This document shows, one piece after another, positions 13,819 to 22,615 of a stretch of DNA of 33,123 bases; within the stretch, counting starts at the first letter, position 1, and each line of letters starts with the position of its first letter. The DNA is from Acidobacteriota bacterium (lineage in GTDB: Bacteria; Actinomycetota; Acidimicrobiia; Acidimicrobiales; RAAP-2). The stretch covers positions 1 to 33,123 of the forward strand of contig JAGWWX010000012.1 of assembly GCA_018970215.1 (NCBI GenBank), written 5' to 3'. The notes beneath the pieces are model-generated. The model saw nothing but the letters and a program-made list of their open reading frames with translations. It searched no databases and was not told where the DNA came from. The translations under genes were made by a program, and so were the position numbers.

Positions 13819-15022
13819 CCAGACCCTCCAATAGGTGCCCCATCCGCTCTCGCTTCGTGCGGAGGTAGTGAATATTGTGCTCCGTCGGAAGTGATTCGAT
13901 AGCGACTCGTTCAACAATATTCAGCCCAAAACCATCAAGCCCACCGTATTTTGCGGGGTTGTTCGTCATGATGCGCATGTTCGAGACTCCAAGGTCCACC
14001 AGAATCTGCGCACCAATTCCGTATTCGCGACTATCAACGGGGAGACCCTGTTCGAGATTGGCGTCGACAGTGTCGTGGCCTTGTTCTTGTAGTGCGTATG
14101 CACGAATCTTGTGTCCGAGACCAATGCCGCGACCTTCTTGACCGCGGAGATAGACGACCACACCCGCTCCCTCGGCCGCCACCTTCGCCATGGCGGTATG
14201 CAGCTGCGGTCCGCAGTCGCATCGTTGCGAACCAAAGACATCGCCCGTCAGACATTCAGAGTGAACCCGAACCAAGGTTGCCGCTTCAGGTCGGATGTCG
14301 CCGAAGACCATGGCGACGTGCTGCTGACCATCGAGAACATTTTCGTACACGACAGCACGAAAGTCTCCGTGCTCCGTTGGCAGTTGCGACTCGGCAACTC
14401 GGCGCACCAGTTTTTCGTGACGACGGCGATACCGAATGAGATCCGCAATCGTCACGATCGGTAGGTGATGCTCAGCGGCGAATTCGGTGAGCTCCGGCAA
14501 TCGCGCCATGTCGCTCTTGTCCTTGGTCACAATCTCGCAGAGGACCCCCGAAGGAAACTTTCCGGCGAGCCGACAGAGATCAACGGTGGCCTCTGTGTGT
14601 CCCGCACGCTTCAAGACTCCACCTGGTCGGTAGCGGAGCGGAAAGATATGGCCCGGGCGATTGAGATCCGTCGGGCGCGTGGCGGGATCAATCAGTGAGC
14701 GAATCGTGGCCGCCCGATCGTGTGCGGAAATTCCCGTCGTCGTTCCGTGGCGGTAGTCCACGGAGACGGTGAATGCCGTGCGCAACGCCTCGGTGTTCGC
14801 AACCACCATCAGCGGTAGGTCGAGCTCCTCGGTACGAAGTGGTTCGAGAGGAACACAGAAAAGACCCGACGTGTGCTCAAGAAAGAACGCCATAGACGCC
14901 GGCGTGACGTCTTCGGCCGCCATGATGAGATCTCCCTCATTTTCGCGATCTTCGTCGTCGACGACAACCACCATCCCGCCACGGCGAAGCTGTTCGATTG
15001 CTTCGTCAATGGTGTTCAGCAT
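13811..15022 (-). CDS. ribBA: Bifunctional DHBP synthase / GTP cyclohydrolase II
   Basis: This two-domain riboflavin enzyme has two halves. The N-terminal half (about 1-200) makes 3,4-dihydroxy-2-butanone 4-phosphate from ribulose 5-phosphate. The C-terminal half opens GTP. Visible motifs are DDEDRENEGD (22-31), HTS (50-52) and AGHTEA (140-145). The cyclohydrolase zinc cysteines are Cys257, Cys268 and Cys270 in SECLTGDVFGSQRCDCG, and RGQEGRGIGLG is at 293-303. The loop after CEI (162-164) reads VTKDKSDMAR, where many homologues have a DDGTMAR sequence. The start ATG at 15022 lies inside the end of ribD, with a 17-base overlap. In the common order ribD-ribE-ribBA-ribH, the ribE gene is absent here. 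Confidence 0.96.
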   Translation of the reverse strand: MLNTIDEAIEQLRRGGMVVVVDDEDRENEGDLIMAAEDVTPASMAFFLEHTSGLFCVPLEPLRTEELDLPLMVVANTEALRTAFTVSVDYRHGTTTGISAHDRAATIRSLIDPATRPTDLNRPGHIFPLRYRPGGVLKRAGHTEATVDLCRLAGKFPSGVLCEIVTKDKSDMARLPELTEFAAEHHLPIVTIADLIRYRRRHEKLVRRVAESQLPTEHGDFRAVVYENVLDGQQHVAMVFGDIRPEAATLVRVHSECLTGDVFGSQRCDCGPQLHTAMAKVAAEGAGVVVYLRGQEGRGIGLGHKIRAYALQEQGHDTVDANLEQGLPVDSREYGIGAQILVDLGVSNMRIMTNNPAKYGGLDGFGLNIVERVAIESLPTEHNIHYLRTKRERMGHLLEGLDD

Positions 15023-15986
15023 TTGGCATCTCCACTTCTATTCGCACGTCGCTCCCCACGAGACGAATGGCGGAGATCTCCCCCCGCAACAACTCGTTCA
15101 TCGTTATGGTGCGTAATGAGGCTAACGCTGGACGTGCGAACTCCAATCCGGCAAACGCCGGAGCGGCGTACCAGACCACTCGATCAACCAGTCCGGCGCG
15201 AAGTGCGGGTCCCACGACGCGCGGACCGCCTTCAATCAGTACCTGCAGAACCCCCGATGCACCCAACTCGTCAAGAAGAGCGTCGAGGTCGCCGTGATAG
15301 GACCGGGCAGGCAGTACTTTTGCACCGGCCGGAATATCACCGAGAACGATTCGTTGCGGCTGCGTCTCGATGCCGTCGATTCGTGCCGTCAGCGTTGGGT
15401 CATCCGAACGAACGGTTCCCGCGCCGACGATGATGGCTTGGGAGTCAGCGCGCAGTTCGTGTCCATCGTGTCGCGCTTCCGCCGACGTGATCCACTGACT
15501 CGTCCCGTCTTCCATCGCGATGGCACCGTCGAGCGTTGCCGCAACTTTTGCCACAACGTATGGACGGCCCGTGTGACGATGGTGCAGGTATGGGCGCAGT
15601 GAATACTCACAGTCCGGATCGCTGGTCACCTCCACCTCGATGCCTGCCGACTCCAGGGCCGCCACGCCACGTCCACGAACGCGTTCATCCGAGTCAATCA
15701 CTCCCACGACGACGCGCCGGATACCGGCCTCAATGATCGCCTCCGTACACGGGCCAGTGCGACCGGTATGTCCACACGGCTCCAAGGTGACAAACAACGT
15801 GGCGCCGCGCGCCTTGCCGCCGGCGTTCTCAATCGCGATCACTTCAGCGTGGCGTCCTCCCGGAGGTTCGGTGGCTCCTTCACCGATCACCGTTCCGTCA
15901 GGTGCCACGAGAACGGCGCCAACCCACGGGTTCGGTGGCGTCCGGCGCCGCACGGCGTCACCGAGTATGCGAGCGCGTGTCAGCAA
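15006..15986 (-). CDS. ribD: Bifunctional riboflavin deaminase/reductase
   Basis: RibD deaminates and then reduces the pyrimidine intermediate of riboflavin synthesis. The N-terminal cytidine-deaminase-like domain has PNPWVGAVLV (18-27), the zinc-binding HAE (46-48) and PCGHTGRTGPC (70-80). The reductase domain starts near RPYVVAKVAATLDGAIA and contains the GGP motif of the NADPH site. The 326-residue product has a TTG start at 15986, the only usable start near the conserved N-terminus. It is slightly short before PNPWVG. It sits 11 bases after rpe, whose product can supply or drain the ribulose 5-phosphate used by RibBA. No FMN riboswitch could fit in this gap. Confidence 0.94.
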   Translation of the reverse strand: MLTRARILGDAVRRRTPPNPWVGAVLVAPDGTVIGEGATEPPGGRHAEVIAIENAGGKARGATLFVTLEPCGHTGRTGPCTEAIIEAGIRRVVVGVIDSDERVRGRGVAALESAGIEVEVTSDPDCEYSLRPYLHHRHTGRPYVVAKVAATLDGAIAMEDGTSQWITSAEARHDGHELRADSQAIIVGAGTVRSDDPTLTARIDGIETQPQRIVLGDIPAGAKVLPARSYHGDLDALLDELGASGVLQVLIEGGPRVVGPALRAGLVDRVVWYAAPAFAGLEFARPALASLRTITMNELLRGEISAIRLVGSDVRIEVEMPNAEHH

Positions 15987-15997
15987 CGCGAGTACGC

Positions 15998-16678
15998 CTA
16001 CTTCGCAATCGCGCGCCGAAGGTCGGCGGCGGCACGTAGTGGATCACTCTGTCCGAAGATGGCGTTCCCCGCGACAAAGACATTGGCGCCGTGGTTCGCC
16101 GCTATTGGTGCCGTGGTGGTATCGATACCACCGTCCACCTCGATGTCGACGTTGAGACCACGGCGAGTGACCGCTTCACGAGCCTCAGTCACTTTGGACA
16201 TCACATCACCGATGAACGACTGTCCACCAAATCCCGGAAAGACCGTCATCAGTAACAAGAGGTCGATCTCTTCAAGAAAGGGCTCCACCGCGGAGAACGG
16301 AGTGTCGGGATTCGCCGCGAGTCCAACACGCATCCCTAGTTCGCGACACTGAAGCAAGAGTTCTCGCGTTCCACCGATCTCGACGTGGACGGTGCAGCCA
16401 TCGGCACCGGCCTTCGCGAACGCATCGAGGTAGCGACCGGGTTCCGTCATCATTAAGTGACAGTCAAAAAACTTTTGGCTATAGGGCCGAAGGCTTTTAA
16501 CGACTGGTGGCCCAATCGTCAGATTGGGAACAAAATGCCCATCCATGACATCGACGTGTAGCCAGTCGGTTTCGCCGTCGACGGCCTGCACGGCATTCGC
16601 CAGGGAGCCAAAGTCCGCTGACAGGACGGACGGGGCGATACGAAGCTCTCCCGCTGAACCCGGCCGGACCCGTTCCAT
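15998..16678 (-). CDS. rpe: Ribulose-phosphate 3-epimerase
   Basis: Rpe interconverts ribulose 5-phosphate and xylulose 5-phosphate in the pentose phosphate pathway. The 226-residue TIM barrel shows APSVLSADF near the N-terminus, HVDVMDGHFVPN (41-52) with a catalytic aspartate, metal histidine in FDCHLMM (His74), FPGFGGQSF, and the VDGGID motif with the second catalytic aspartate. The ATG at 16678 has no clear ribosome-binding site and lies nine bases after the fmt stop. The fmt-rpe pair is often separated by rsmB in related bacteria, and that gene is not here. Confidence 0.95.
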   Translation of the reverse strand: MERVRPGSAGELRIAPSVLSADFGSLANAVQAVDGETDWLHVDVMDGHFVPNLTIGPPVVKSLRPYSQKFFDCHLMMTEPGRYLDAFAKAGADGCTVHVEIGGTRELLLQCRELGMRVGLAANPDTPFSAVEPFLEEIDLLLLMTVFPGFGGQSFIGDVMSKVTEAREAVTRRGLNVDIEVDGGIDTTTAPIAANHGANVFVAGNAIFGQSDPLRAAADLRRAIAK

Positions 16679-16687
16679 GACGTCAGA

Positions 16688-17566
16688 CTACGGGGGATTA
16701 ATCGCTCGCCACGCCATCGGTGCGTGGCGCTGCGCTCCTCGCCACCACTCGTCTGCACTCATCACGCGTCCACCAGCGGACTGAATCTCATGAATCTCGA
16801 GAGCGCCATCAACGACTCCCAGATGAAGACCTGAGGCGTACTGAACGTCACCGGGAGCCACCGATTCCTGGGAAATGGTGGCTCGCACGATACGCGCCTG
16901 CAGGGGACCAATGTCAATTCGTGATCGCTCCAGTCGAACCCGTCGCGCGACATCACGAATTGACATTGCGGGTGAGATAACAAAGTCACTCGGGGTGAGC
17001 TTGTCGGCATAGGTGGGCTCACCGGTTTGCGGTACCGGTGTGACGTGTGGCCATCGAGAGAGGACATCAGTCAGTAACGAGGCACCTCGGTCGGCGAGAA
17101 GGGAGAGGAGTTCACTGCACGTCGCAGAGCCAATCGACACCCGCTCTTCGGCGTACACCGGACCCGTGTCAAGGGTCTCTTCAATACCCATCACACAGAC
17201 CCCCGTCTCGGCATCCCCGGCGAGAATCGCCCGCTCCACGGGAGCGGCGCCGCGCCATCGCGGCAAGAGAGAGAAGTGAACGTTCAGCATGGCGCGACGC
17301 TCTAGGAGCGAGGAAGGGATGATCTTTCCGTAGGCGACAACTACGGCGAGGTCACACTCATCACTCCGCAGATCCTCAAGGCGATAGGCGACCTCGAGGC
17401 CGAGTCGGTTCGCCGTCGCCGCGACTGGCGTGCCCGTATGCGATGACCCACGACCTCGTCGCCGATCGGGACGCGTCACCACCTGTCCCACAATGTGCTC
17501 GGAGTTGACCAGACGCTCCAAGATGGTCGCCGCCGGTGCCGGCGAGCCAAGAAAGGCGATCTTCAT
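16688..17566 (-). CDS. fmt: Methionyl-tRNA formyltransferase
   Basis: Fmt formylates the initiator Met-tRNA using 10-formyl-tetrahydrofolate. In the 292-residue product, the catalytic Asn95 and His97 lie in LNVHFS. The family signature SLLPRWRGAAP is at 99-109, and the third catalytic residue is Asp133 in DTGP. A shorter C-terminal tRNA-binding domain follows, making the protein a little below the common length of about 310. Its ATG overlaps the def stop as ATGA. Pairing with def is typical, because Def removes the formyl group that Fmt adds. Confidence 0.96.
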   Translation of the reverse strand: MKIAFLGSPAPAATILERLVNSEHIVGQVVTRPDRRRGRGSSHTGTPVAATANRLGLEVAYRLEDLRSDECDLAVVVAYGKIIPSSLLERRAMLNVHFSLLPRWRGAAPVERAILAGDAETGVCVMGIEETLDTGPVYAEERVSIGSATCSELLSLLADRGASLLTDVLSRWPHVTPVPQTGEPTYADKLTPSDFVISPAMSIRDVARRVRLERSRIDIGPLQARIVRATISQESVAPGDVQYASGLHLGVVDGALEIHEIQSAGGRVMSADEWWRGAQRHAPMAWRAINPP

Positions 17567-18090
17567 CGATCCCCGAGCAAGCTCCGTAGTCCGTCGGGGT
17601 CACGAGCGGGGAGATCCATCGCACGGCGCGACAGCTCCTTCTTCGCCTGCTTTTTTTGATCATCGGTCAGACGCTCCACGAGCAAAATTCCATCGAGGTG
17701 GTCCATCTCGTGTTGAAAGATTCGCCCCTCAAACTCATTCGTTTCGATCGAGATTTCGTTGCCATCGAGATCCAAACCAACAAGAAAGATCTCATTCGGG
17801 CGGGTGATCTCCCATGAGAGACCGGGCACGCTCAGACAGCCTTCCTCGTATGTCCACTCGCCGTCCGACTCCACGATGCGCGGGTTGACGACCACGACGG
17901 GACCATCGCCCTTGTCGTAGACAAAGAGACGCTTCTGCACGCCAATCTGATTCGCCGCCAGACCAACGCCGGGCGCTTGGTACATCGTTTCAATCATGGT
18001 TTCGGCGAGTGACGCAATGGCGCCATCAATATTCTCGATCTCTCGAGCCACGGTATTTAAGACGGGATCGCCGTAGGTGCGAATTGGCAT
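17563..18090 (-). CDS. def: Peptide deformylase
   Basis: Def removes the N-formyl group from nascent proteins and is a metal-dependent hydrolase. The three family motifs are present: GVGLAANQIG (41-50), EGCLSVPG (83-90) with the metal cysteine, and QHEMDHLDG (126-134) with the HExxH pair. Upstream in-frame GTG and ATG codons exist. A sequence perfectly complementary to the 16S 3' end (GGAGGTGAT) stands just before the ATG at 18090, so that start was chosen, giving 175 residues. It lies 27 bases after priA. Confidence 0.96.
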   Translation of the reverse strand: MPIRTYGDPVLNTVAREIENIDGAIASLAETMIETMYQAPGVGLAANQIGVQKRLFVYDKGDGPVVVVNPRIVESDGEWTYEEGCLSVPGLSWEITRPNEIFLVGLDLDGNEISIETNEFEGRIFQHEMDHLDGILLVERLTDDQKKQAKKELSRRAMDLPARDPDGLRSLLGDR

Positions 18091-18117
18091 CGTGGTCATC
18101 ACCTCCACGCTACCCGC

Positions 18118-19824
18118 TTATCGAATTGCGAGCCTCATCGCTCCCGGAGGCCGAGGCGCCCGCGACAAGAGGTCACGGAGTTCGTCGTGAGACGCCGCTA
18201 CCACACACCACCCCGCCCCGCTTTCGCGTACATCGACACCCGCTTCGCGCAACGCCGCAGCGTACGGACCACCGACTGCGCCACCAATCTCCGCCATGGC
18301 ACGAAAGGGCGGTAGTTCGAGAACTCGCGCCGTCTCAATTTCGCGGAGCGACACCTCCTCGAAACTCACTGTCGTGAGAGCCGAAATGACATCATCGTCT
18401 CCTCGGCGAGTCTGCACGACAACGCGACCATCCCCGGCACGGCGAGCTCCCACCATTCTCCCCGCCTTGGCCACTGCGTAGATCGCGTCCCGTCGCGCGC
18501 GCTCGCGATGACCGAGCAGGTACTGGTCAAAATCAACGAAGACCACGACACCCGTGTGTCGAACGAGTCGAAAGACTGCCTCGGTCCCGACCACCACGGT
18601 GGCGTCCTCGGGTATAGCCGTGGTGCTCGCCGTGACCTCAACGACCTTTCGGCCAAGTTGCAACGCCACATCACGAGCGAGAGTTGTCACTCCCGACCGA
18701 ACAACGCGCGGTCGCGTTGCACCACACTCCCGACAGAAGGCTTCGCGCGTCTCATGTCCCGCCGCACACGTTAAGGCACCATCAATTTCGTGTTCGGGTT
18801 CATGACACACCGCACACCGACACAGCGTGCCGCACTGCCGGCAGGCGAGCAACTTTCCCGCGCCGAGCCGTTGGAGGATCACGGCCACCCGCACACCTTC
18901 TCGCCCGTCGTGAAATGCACGATGGACCCACCGGAGGCTTTCTTGTGACAGGGCCCCATCGCGTGGATCGCTATGCCGACGGTCCACTACCTCGATATGG
19001 GGCCATAGACCGACGAGATCGTCGTCGCTGTGGTGTGGCGAGGCGACCGCCAGGAGAGTGGGCGACGGCAAAGGCGATGTCATCCACACTGGTACCCCCT
19101 CGCGGCGACAGCGTTCGGCCACAATTCGAGGTGCCTCCCACGTCGGCGACGCCTCCGAAATGAATGCTTCATCATCGGCATCGATGACTACGGCGCCAGC
19201 GAGAGCGGGCGACGGTGCAAAACACGCATTTCTCGTCCCCACCACAATGGGCCAGCCCGCACGCGCCGCAGGCCAATCCTGGGCGAGGGTCACCGCGGGC
19301 AGTCCTCGGCGAACCAAGCGCGACGTCACGCGTTCGGCCCAACCCTCCGTCGGCACCAGTACGAGCAACGTGCCCTCGTTGTTCCTCGTAGCTGAATACG
19401 CGGAGAGTATGAGCGGTAGCGGGTCGCGATTTGGCGCCAACGTCCAGACTCCGGGAGCAAACTCTTCACTGACCTCGACCGGGGGTTTGACCGGAACGTT
19501 GGGCAAGGCCAACACATTTCGTTCACTGCTCGCCGCGGCAAGCGCCCTCGAGAGCGGTGTGACGTAGTGGGTCGACGCCCACCGAAGGGTATCGAAGAGT
19601 TGAGCCGGCGGACCATAGCCCGCTCGCTTTTTGATTGTCTTCAGAGCGCGCCCTTCATTGGGAACGTCAAGGTCGACGACCCACCCTCGCACGGAGCGAC
19701 CATGAAAATCGACTCGAATACGGTCCCCGAGACCAATATCACTCCCGACGGGAGCGAGATAGTCGAACGCCTTATCAACCGCCGCCACGTCGGTGACGAC
19801 GCGAACAATTCGCTCCTCGTTCAC
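18118..19824 (-). CDS. priA: PriA-like primosomal protein N', helicase motifs lost
   Basis: PriA normally reloads the replicative helicase at stalled forks. The 568-residue product keeps the N-terminal DNA-binding domain (RVVTDVAAVDKAFDYLAP to about residue 100). It also keeps a zinc-binding cysteine cluster (CRQCGTLCRCAVC ... CAAGH ... CRECG) and the C-terminal domain. The Walker A site is missing: the expected GxTGSGKT is replaced by LLVLVPTEGW. The DEEH box is degraded to DADDEAF. ATP hydrolysis is therefore unlikely. Loss of helicase motifs is known for actinobacterial PriA, and this one is also short. The GTG start follows directly on the metK stop (TAGGTG). Confidence 0.85.
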   Translation of the reverse strand: MNEERIVRVVTDVAAVDKAFDYLAPVGSDIGLGDRIRVDFHGRSVRGWVVDLDVPNEGRALKTIKKRAGYGPPAQLFDTLRWASTHYVTPLSRALAAASSERNVLALPNVPVKPPVEVSEEFAPGVWTLAPNRDPLPLILSAYSATRNNEGTLLVLVPTEGWAERVTSRLVRRGLPAVTLAQDWPAARAGWPIVVGTRNACFAPSPALAGAVVIDADDEAFISEASPTWEAPRIVAERCRREGVPVWMTSPLPSPTLLAVASPHHSDDDLVGLWPHIEVVDRRHSDPRDGALSQESLRWVHRAFHDGREGVRVAVILQRLGAGKLLACRQCGTLCRCAVCHEPEHEIDGALTCAAGHETREAFCRECGATRPRVVRSGVTTLARDVALQLGRKVVEVTASTTAIPEDATVVVGTEAVFRLVRHTGVVVFVDFDQYLLGHRERARRDAIYAVAKAGRMVGARRAGDGRVVVQTRRGDDDVISALTTVSFEEVSLREIETARVLELPPFRAMAEIGGAVGGPYAAALREAGVDVRESGAGWCVVAASHDELRDLLSRAPRPPGAMRLAIR

Positions 19825-21021
19825 CTAGCCCAGGTTCAGCGCTCGACGAAGGTCGTCGACGCGATTCGTCTGCTCCCACGTAAATCCTTGGTCGCTTCGA
19901 CCGAAGTGACCATACGCCGCAGTCTTTTGGTACACCGGCCGGCGAAGATCCAAATCGCGTGAGATAGCTGCGGGACGTAGGTCAAAGATTTCACGCACGG
20001 CTGCGCTCAGGGCGTCGGGTGCCACTGTTTCTGTCCCGAACGTCTCCACGAGAAGCGACACGGGGTGGGCCACACCGATTGCGTAGGCAACTTGCACCTC
20101 ACAGCGTCGCGCCGCGCCAGACGCCACGACATTCTTCGCCACCCAACGGGCGGCGTAGGCCGCCGAACGATCCACTTTTGACGGGTCCTTGCCCGAGAAG
20201 GCACCTCCGCCGTGACGGGCCATGCCTCCGTAGGTGTCGACAATGATTTTGCGACCCGTCAATCCGGTGTCGGCGTGCGGACCACCCAGCACGAACTTTC
20301 CGGAGGGATTAATGAATACCTTCAGACCGCTCTGGTCGAGGTCGGCAGGAAGGAGCGGAGCAATGACGTGATCGCGAAGGTCATCGGCAATCGTTCGTTG
20401 GTCCACCGACTCCGCGTGTTGCGTTGAAATCAGCACCGTGTCGATAGCCACTGGCCGATCGCCGTCGTAGACGACCGTCACTTGCGTCTTCGCGTCGGGA
20501 CGGAGGTACTCCAACTGACCCGATCGGCGAACCTGCGAGAGGCGCATCGAGAGCCGATGCGCGAGCCAAATCGGAAGAGGCATGAAGTCGTCGTTGTCGT
20601 GGACGGCGTACCCGAACATCATTCCCTGGTCACCGGCTCCCTGGGCGTTGAGCGCGTCTTCACCACCAGACCCCGTGCGCTTCTCGAGCGCCGCATCTAC
20701 CCCACCCGCAATGTCGGGGCTCTGCTTGTCCAACGCCACGAGAACGGCGCAGCTGTTGCCGTTAAATCCTTTGGCGTCATCGTCGTATCCGATATCAACA
20801 ATCGTCTTACGTGCGATGGCGTTGATGTCGACAATGGCACTCGACGTAATCTCGCCCGCAACGACGCAGAGACCGGTTGTGAGAAGAGTTTCGCAGGCGA
20901 CGCGTGATGCGGGATCCTGCGCCAACATGGCGTCTAATACCGCGTCGGAAACTTGGTCGGCAATTTTGTCCGGGTGACCTTCGGTGACCGACTCTGACGT
21001 AAAGAGTGTGCGCTCTGACAT
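19825..21021 (-). CDS. metK: S-adenosylmethionine synthase
   Basis: MetK makes SAM from methionine and ATP and is essential for most methylations, including that by the RNA methyltransferase at 10604-11413. The 398-residue product carries GHPDK (15-19) with the catalytic histidine, the [12 protein letters not shown] motif, and the phosphate loop [17 protein letters not shown] stands before the ATG at 21021, and the coaBC stop is nine bases upstream. There is no room for a SAM riboswitch. Confidence 0.97.
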   Translation of the reverse strand: MSERTLFTSESVTEGHPDKIADQVSDAVLDAMLAQDPASRVACETLLTTGLCVVAGEITSSAIVDINAIARKTIVDIGYDDDAKGFNGNSCAVLVALDKQSPDIAGGVDAALEKRTGSGGEDALNAQGAGDQGMMFGYAVHDNDDFMPLPIWLAHRLSMRLSQVRRSGQLEYLRPDAKTQVTVVYDGDRPVAIDTVLISTQHAESVDQRTIADDLRDHVIAPLLPADLDQSGLKVFINPSGKFVLGGPHADTGLTGRKIIVDTYGGMARHGGGAFSGKDPSKVDRSAAYAARWVAKNVVASGAARRCEVQVAYAIGVAHPVSLLVETFGTETVAPDALSAAVREIFDLRPAAISRDLDLRRPVYQKTAAYGHFGRSDQGFTWEQTNRVDDLRRALNLG

Positions 21022-21030
21022 ATCGCCTTC

Positions 21031-22251
21031 CTAAAAATCCCTTCCCGAAACCTTAGACAAAATCTGGTACGCGATGTCTTCTTTTGACGACAAGGGCACT
21101 TCGGTCTCATCACCCCGTTGGTTGAGGATGACAACTGCGTTCGTGGGGTGGTCAAAACCCACACCATCGGCCGAGACGTCATTGACGACCAGAAAATCGC
21201 AGCCCTTGCGCTTCAACTTGGTTCGAGCGTTCTCTAGAACATTGTGTGTTTCAGCCGCGAATCCCACGATTACCTGGCCGGGTCGTCGATTTTTCACCAG
21301 CTCGCCCAAAATATCAACGGTGGGCGTTAGTTCAATGCGAGGGACGCCGTCTTCTTTTTTGAGCTTGTGGTCTGACACGACGACAGAAAAGTCCGCCACG
21401 GCCGCCGCCATTACCACGATGTCCGCGCTCGACGCGGCGTCACAAATTGCACGGTGCATCTCGGCCGCCGTGCGGACACGCACTGTGTCGATATGACGTG
21501 CGACATCCGCGGCGAGCGGAAGATCGGATGCCGTGATCAACGTGACGTCCGCCCCCAGTCGCGCCGCAACCTCGGCGACAGCGTGACCTTGACGTCCGGA
21601 GGAGTTGTTCGTGATGACTCTCACGGGATCGATGGGTTCACGAGTACCACCAGCTGAGACCACAATGCTCTGGCCGGCGAGCGGCCCCGCCCCGCCTCCG
21701 AGAACTGTCTGGAGTGTCTCAAAAATTTTCTGAGGATGCGGAAGCCGACCTCGACCGCTGTCTCCCCCGGCGAGTGGCCCCTCATCGGGTTCAAGAATCA
21801 GCACGCCGCGACGACGAAGGGTCGCCAGATTCTCTCGCACACTGGGTTGTTCCCACATCTCGGTGTGCATCGCAGGACAGAGCAACACGGGGGCCGTCGT
21901 GGCAAGGAGTGTGGCGGTGAGGAGATCATCGGCGAGTCCCATCGCGTAACGGGCAATGAGATGGGCGGTCGCCGGCGCAACGACAATAAGGTCGGCGTTT
22001 TGCCCGAGGTAGGTGTGAGGAATCGGAGTTGTCGGATCGCCGTAGAGGGATGTTCGTGTTGGCTCGCTGGCTAATGCCGAGAACGTCACCTCTCCTACGA
22101 ACCGAGTGGCGTCCGGAGTCAGAATCGGGGAGACAAAGTACCCCGCGTCGCGAAGAAGTCGAAGAAGTTCAACTGATTTATACGCCGCGATGCCGCCGGC
22201 GACGCCCAGAACGATGCGAGTAGCGCTGGGTTCCTTAGTCGAAGTTCGCAA
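21031..22251 (-). CDS. coaBC: Bifunctional phosphopantothenoylcysteine synthetase/decarboxylase
   Basis: CoaBC performs two steps of coenzyme A synthesis. The N-terminal flavin-dependent CoaC part shows GVAGGIAAYKS, VVAPATAHLIARYAMG and PAMHTEMW. The histidine there, in place of asparagine, is also found in the mycobacterial enzyme. The C-terminal CoaB part begins near SIVVSAGGTREPIDPVR and includes NNSSGRQG and KLKKEDG. No ATG or GTG lies at the expected start. TTG at 22251 gives 406 residues and overlaps rpoZ by 17 bases, but has no ribosome-binding site, so the start is tentative. The coupling rpoZ-coaBC-metK is typical of Actinomycetota. Confidence 0.92.
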   Translation of the reverse strand: MRTSTKEPSATRIVLGVAGGIAAYKSVELLRLLRDAGYFVSPILTPDATRFVGEVTFSALASEPTRTSLYGDPTTPIPHTYLGQNADLIVVAPATAHLIARYAMGLADDLLTATLLATTAPVLLCPAMHTEMWEQPSVRENLATLRRRGVLILEPDEGPLAGGDSGRGRLPHPQKIFETLQTVLGGGAGPLAGQSIVVSAGGTREPIDPVRVITNNSSGRQGHAVAEVAARLGADVTLITASDLPLAADVARHIDTVRVRTAAEMHRAICDAASSADIVVMAAAVADFSVVVSDHKLKKEDGVPRIELTPTVDILGELVKNRRPGQVIVGFAAETHNVLENARTKLKRKGCDFLVVNDVSADGVGFDHPTNAVVILNQRGDETEVPLSSKEDIAYQILSKVSGRDF

Positions 22252-22597
22252 GTTCGCGCGCAAGGTCGACTTTTTCGGTCTCGCTGCTGAGACGTTGGCG
22301 CTCTTCTTCTTCGGCAATCTCACGAGCAATCTCTTCGTCAGTCTTACGGTGCATCTCAAGTTTGCCCTCGGACAACTCTTCAAACGCCATGGTCAATGCC
22401 TTGTTCGAATTTGAGTTCACCTGCGGTGGAATGAGCTTGCCGTCGACGTTTGAGGCGCTTCCAAGGCTCGTCTTGTATTCGGTGATTCGGCGAGCTCGCA
22501 TGGCCGCCACTTGCACCAATGTGAACTTCGAATTCTCACAGGCGGCGAGCATGGGCTCGATCGGCGGGTCAACGAGAGTGGGGCGTTCTGCGCTCAC
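22235..22597 (-). CDS. rpoZ: DNA-directed RNA polymerase omega subunit
   Basis: Omega is the small subunit that helps fold and stabilise the beta' subunit of RNA polymerase. The 120-residue product contains the conserved VQVAAMRARRITEY (28-41) and later SNKALTMAFEELSEGKL. The charged tail (EEIAREIAEEEERQR) extends it slightly past the common length. It lies 18 bases after gmk and overlaps the tentative coaBC start. The gene order gmk-rpoZ-coaBC-metK supports the call. Confidence 0.94.
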   Translation of the reverse strand: MSAERPTLVDPPIEPMLAACENSKFTLVQVAAMRARRITEYKTSLGSASNVDGKLIPPQVNSNSNKALTMAFEELSEGKLEMHRKTDEEIAREIAEEEERQRLSSETEKVDLARELANFD

Positions 22598-22615
22598 AGC
22601 AACTTCCTTTACGAG

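Noticed and set aside
15987-15997. FMN riboswitch before the rib genes
   Set aside because: The gap before ribD is 11 bases and no RFN element is visible within rpe.
21022-21030. SAM riboswitch before metK
   Set aside because: Only nine bases separate metK from coaBC and no suitable structure is present.
21862-21885. PAMHTEMW in CoaBC, where E. coli-type enzymes have PAMN
   Set aside because: The same histidine form occurs in mycobacterial CoaBC, so it is a lineage trait and not a defect.
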